DNA of 15,740 nt, taken from positions 1 through 15,740 of the forward strand of contig DVHM01000124.1 of assembly GCA_018712125.1 (NCBI GenBank), given 5' to 3'. Positions 15,081 to 15,740 of the stretch are shown here, one piece after another. The stretch comes from Pullilachnospira_A gallistercoris (GTDB lineage: Bacteria > Bacillota > Clostridia > Lachnospirales > Lachnospiraceae). The notes beneath the pieces are model-generated. The model was not told the origin of the DNA. It did not search any database and was given only the letters and a program-made list of their open reading frames with translations. The first letter of the stretch is position 1; each line of letters starts with the position of its first letter. Made by a program: the position numbers and the translations under genes.

Positions 15081-15121
15081 CCCTTGAAAATCCCGTAAAA
15101 CGGGTATTTTCAAGGGTTTTT
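15081..15121 (+). terminator. Rho-independent terminator of rpsB-tsf
   Basis: CCCTTGAAAATCCCG (15081-15095) pairs with CGGGTATTTTCAAGGG (15101-15116), a 15-bp stem with one bulged T (15105) and a TAAAA loop, followed by TTTTT. It lies 26 bases after the tsf stop. Confidence 0.93.
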
Positions 15122-15147
15122 CTGCGTTCCGGAGCGAATCCGTAAAG

Positions 15148-15272
15148 TATCATAAATTATCGCTTTTTACGCTTAAATTTGGAGGATTTTTGGGGGAAGA
15201 GTTGGGGGACGGCTATCCCCCAAAATTTGAACGTGAGTGAGCATATCTTCCCCCAAACTATCATAAGTTATC
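15148..15272. repeat. Imperfect 14-bp direct repeat pair flanking a G5/C5 palindrome
   Basis: TATCATAAATTATC (15148-15161) and TATCATAAGTTATC (15259-15272) differ at one base. The second copy starts 2 bases after the right arm of the outer inverted repeat described separately. Copies are 111 bases apart. Their nature (recombination core, remnant of a duplication, protein-binding sites) is unknown. Confidence 0.6.
15189..15257. repeat. Nested inverted repeats with GGGGG/CCCCC cores
   Basis: The outer pair is TTTGGGGGAAGA (15189-15200) with TCTTCCCCCAAA (15246-15257), a perfect 12-bp match. The inner pair is TTGGGGGA (15202-15209) with TCCCCCAA (15216-15223), separated by six bases. The left outer arm can also pair with the inner right arm, so two alternative folds exist. 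No T run follows, so it is not a standard terminator. Confidence 0.75.
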
Positions 15273-15295
15273 AGCAGAAGAAACAGGCAAATGGT

Positions 15296-15357
15296 GTGGG
15301 ATATAAATGATTCGGTATGTAAATGATTGCCACTTGCTATACAGGTGGGATATAAAT
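15296..15357. repeat. 13-bp perfect direct repeat GTGGGATATAAAT
   Basis: GTGGGATATAAAT occurs at 15296-15308 and 15345-15357, 49 bases apart. A related TATGTAAATGATT (15315-15327) lies between them and resembles the sequence following the first copy. No gene is visible over these repeats. Confidence 0.65.
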
Positions 15358-15373
15358 AGTATAGTGCGTGAAT

Positions 15374-15404
15374 AAATCCCCGTCAGTTAATGATGGGGAT
15401 TTTT
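15374..15404 (+). terminator. Orphan Rho-independent terminator
   Basis: AAATCCCCGTCA (15374-15385) pairs with TGATGGGGATTT (15391-15402) through 12 bp including one G-T wobble, around the loop GTTAA, with a short T run. No convincing gene precedes it after the tsf terminator, so it may end an undetected small RNA or be what remains of a lost gene. Confidence 0.7.
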
Positions 15405-15499
15405 CATAAGGAGAAAAAACGGAAATAAAACAGGGATACTCTTATCATATCAAAGTAGAAAAGAAATAATAAAGATGCAGAAAATGCAATACGATTATA

Positions 15500-15712
15500 A
15501 TGGGTAAATTCGCCGGAAAGGATAATGCGTTTTTAATTCAAAATGTTTTCCCTATTTTAGCGAAATATTTTGATCATGTGCATACGATTGAGAATAAGCC
15601 GATTACCATGCATAAAAAATTGGAGCGAGAGCTTACAATCGACTTGAGAGAGGTATTGGCTATGTATAAACGAGGAATCCGTTTGATTTTTCCAGATATC
15701 GAGAAAATATAA
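15500..15712 (+). CDS. Small hypothetical protein, probably a gene fragment
   Basis: A 70-residue frame beginning MGKFAGKDNAFLIQNVFP and containing 'ERELTIDLREVLAMYKRGIRLIF'; I do not recognise a family. It has no ribosome binding site before the ATG. Two signs suggest a broken gene. Just upstream, in another frame, ATG at 15484 gives MQYDYNG and stops at 15505-15507, which would join smoothly to KFAGKDN if one base had shifted. After the TAA at 15710-15712 the same frame continues EKMEEELSK to the end of the window, as if the stop interrupted a helical coding stretch. Base composition is AT-rich, unlike the neighbours, which fits recent acquisition or decay. It may equally be a real short protein. 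Confidence 0.35.
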   Translation: MGKFAGKDNAFLIQNVFPILAKYFDHVHTIENKPITMHKKLERELTIDLREVLAMYKRGIRLIFPDIEKI

Positions 15713-15740
15713 GAAAAAATGGAAGAAGAATTATCTAAAA

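Larger units (their letters stand above)
15122..15499. other. Gene-free, repeat-rich stretch downstream of tsf
   Basis: About 380 bases without a supportable gene. Composition changes from the GC-rich coding DNA to visibly AT-rich DNA. One frame is open from 15121 to a TGA at 15238-15240 and again to a TAA at 15304-15306, but I recognise no domain in it. The contents I can support are the inverted repeats, the two direct repeat families and the orphan terminator listed separately. An AAGGAG at 15408-15413 resembles a ribosome binding site, but no ordinary start codon lies at a suitable distance. Confidence 0.6.

Noticed and set aside
1..15740. CRISPR array, tRNA or rRNA genes
   Set aside because: No regularly spaced repeats of CRISPR type, no cloverleaf or rRNA-like segments were seen in the intergenic gaps, which are mostly under 150 bases.

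Overview
The window comes from a spore-forming Firmicute of the Clostridia, most likely a Lachnospiraceae member. The clues are a sporulation sigma-K gene, a codY repressor, the order comM-dprA-topA-codY-rpsB-tsf, a DUF5662 gene and a DUF1292 gene, plus moderately GC-rich coding DNA with strong AGGAGG-type ribosome binding sites. The genus cannot be fixed from the sequence alone.

Layout. (1) 1-2278: the 3' end of gltX (glutamyl-tRNA synthetase), then a UvrD/PcrA-like helicase gene that appears to start at a non-canonical ATC codon. Its 3' end runs 124 bp into a convergent DUF1292 gene (2155-2472, minus). (2) 2510-2577: two promoters facing opposite ways. One serves DUF1292. The other serves a rightward run of four closely packed genes: a glycogen-debranching-enzyme-like GH13 protein, a TraX-family membrane protein, a DUF5662 protein and trpS (2621-6771). 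The GH13 protein keeps the debranching-enzyme scaffold but has lost the catalytic residues in all four GH13 conserved regions, so it looks like a pseudoenzyme. (3) 6772-7560: sigK as one uninterrupted gene with no pro-sequence, preceded by a sigma-K-like promoter and followed by a clear terminator. (4) 7628-13176: comM, dprA, topA and codY in one close-set operon (DNA processing, DNA topology, nutrient-responsive repression). (5) 13189-15121: a well-formed promoter, a structured leader, rpsB (ribosomal protein S2), tsf (elongation factor Ts) and a strong terminator. (6) 15122-15740: a visibly AT-richer tail without a recognisable complete gene. It holds nested G5/C5 inverted repeats, two families of short direct repeats, an orphan terminator and a small, probably broken reading frame.

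The housekeeping content is conventional: translation (gltX, trpS, rpsB, tsf), DNA repair and uptake (uvrD-like, comM, dprA, topA), and regulation (sigK, codY). The most unusual material is the GH13 pseudoenzyme with its TraX and DUF5662 partners, the ATC start of the helicase, the rpsB leader, and the repeat-rich tail. All assignments rest on reading motifs by eye; no database search was run.
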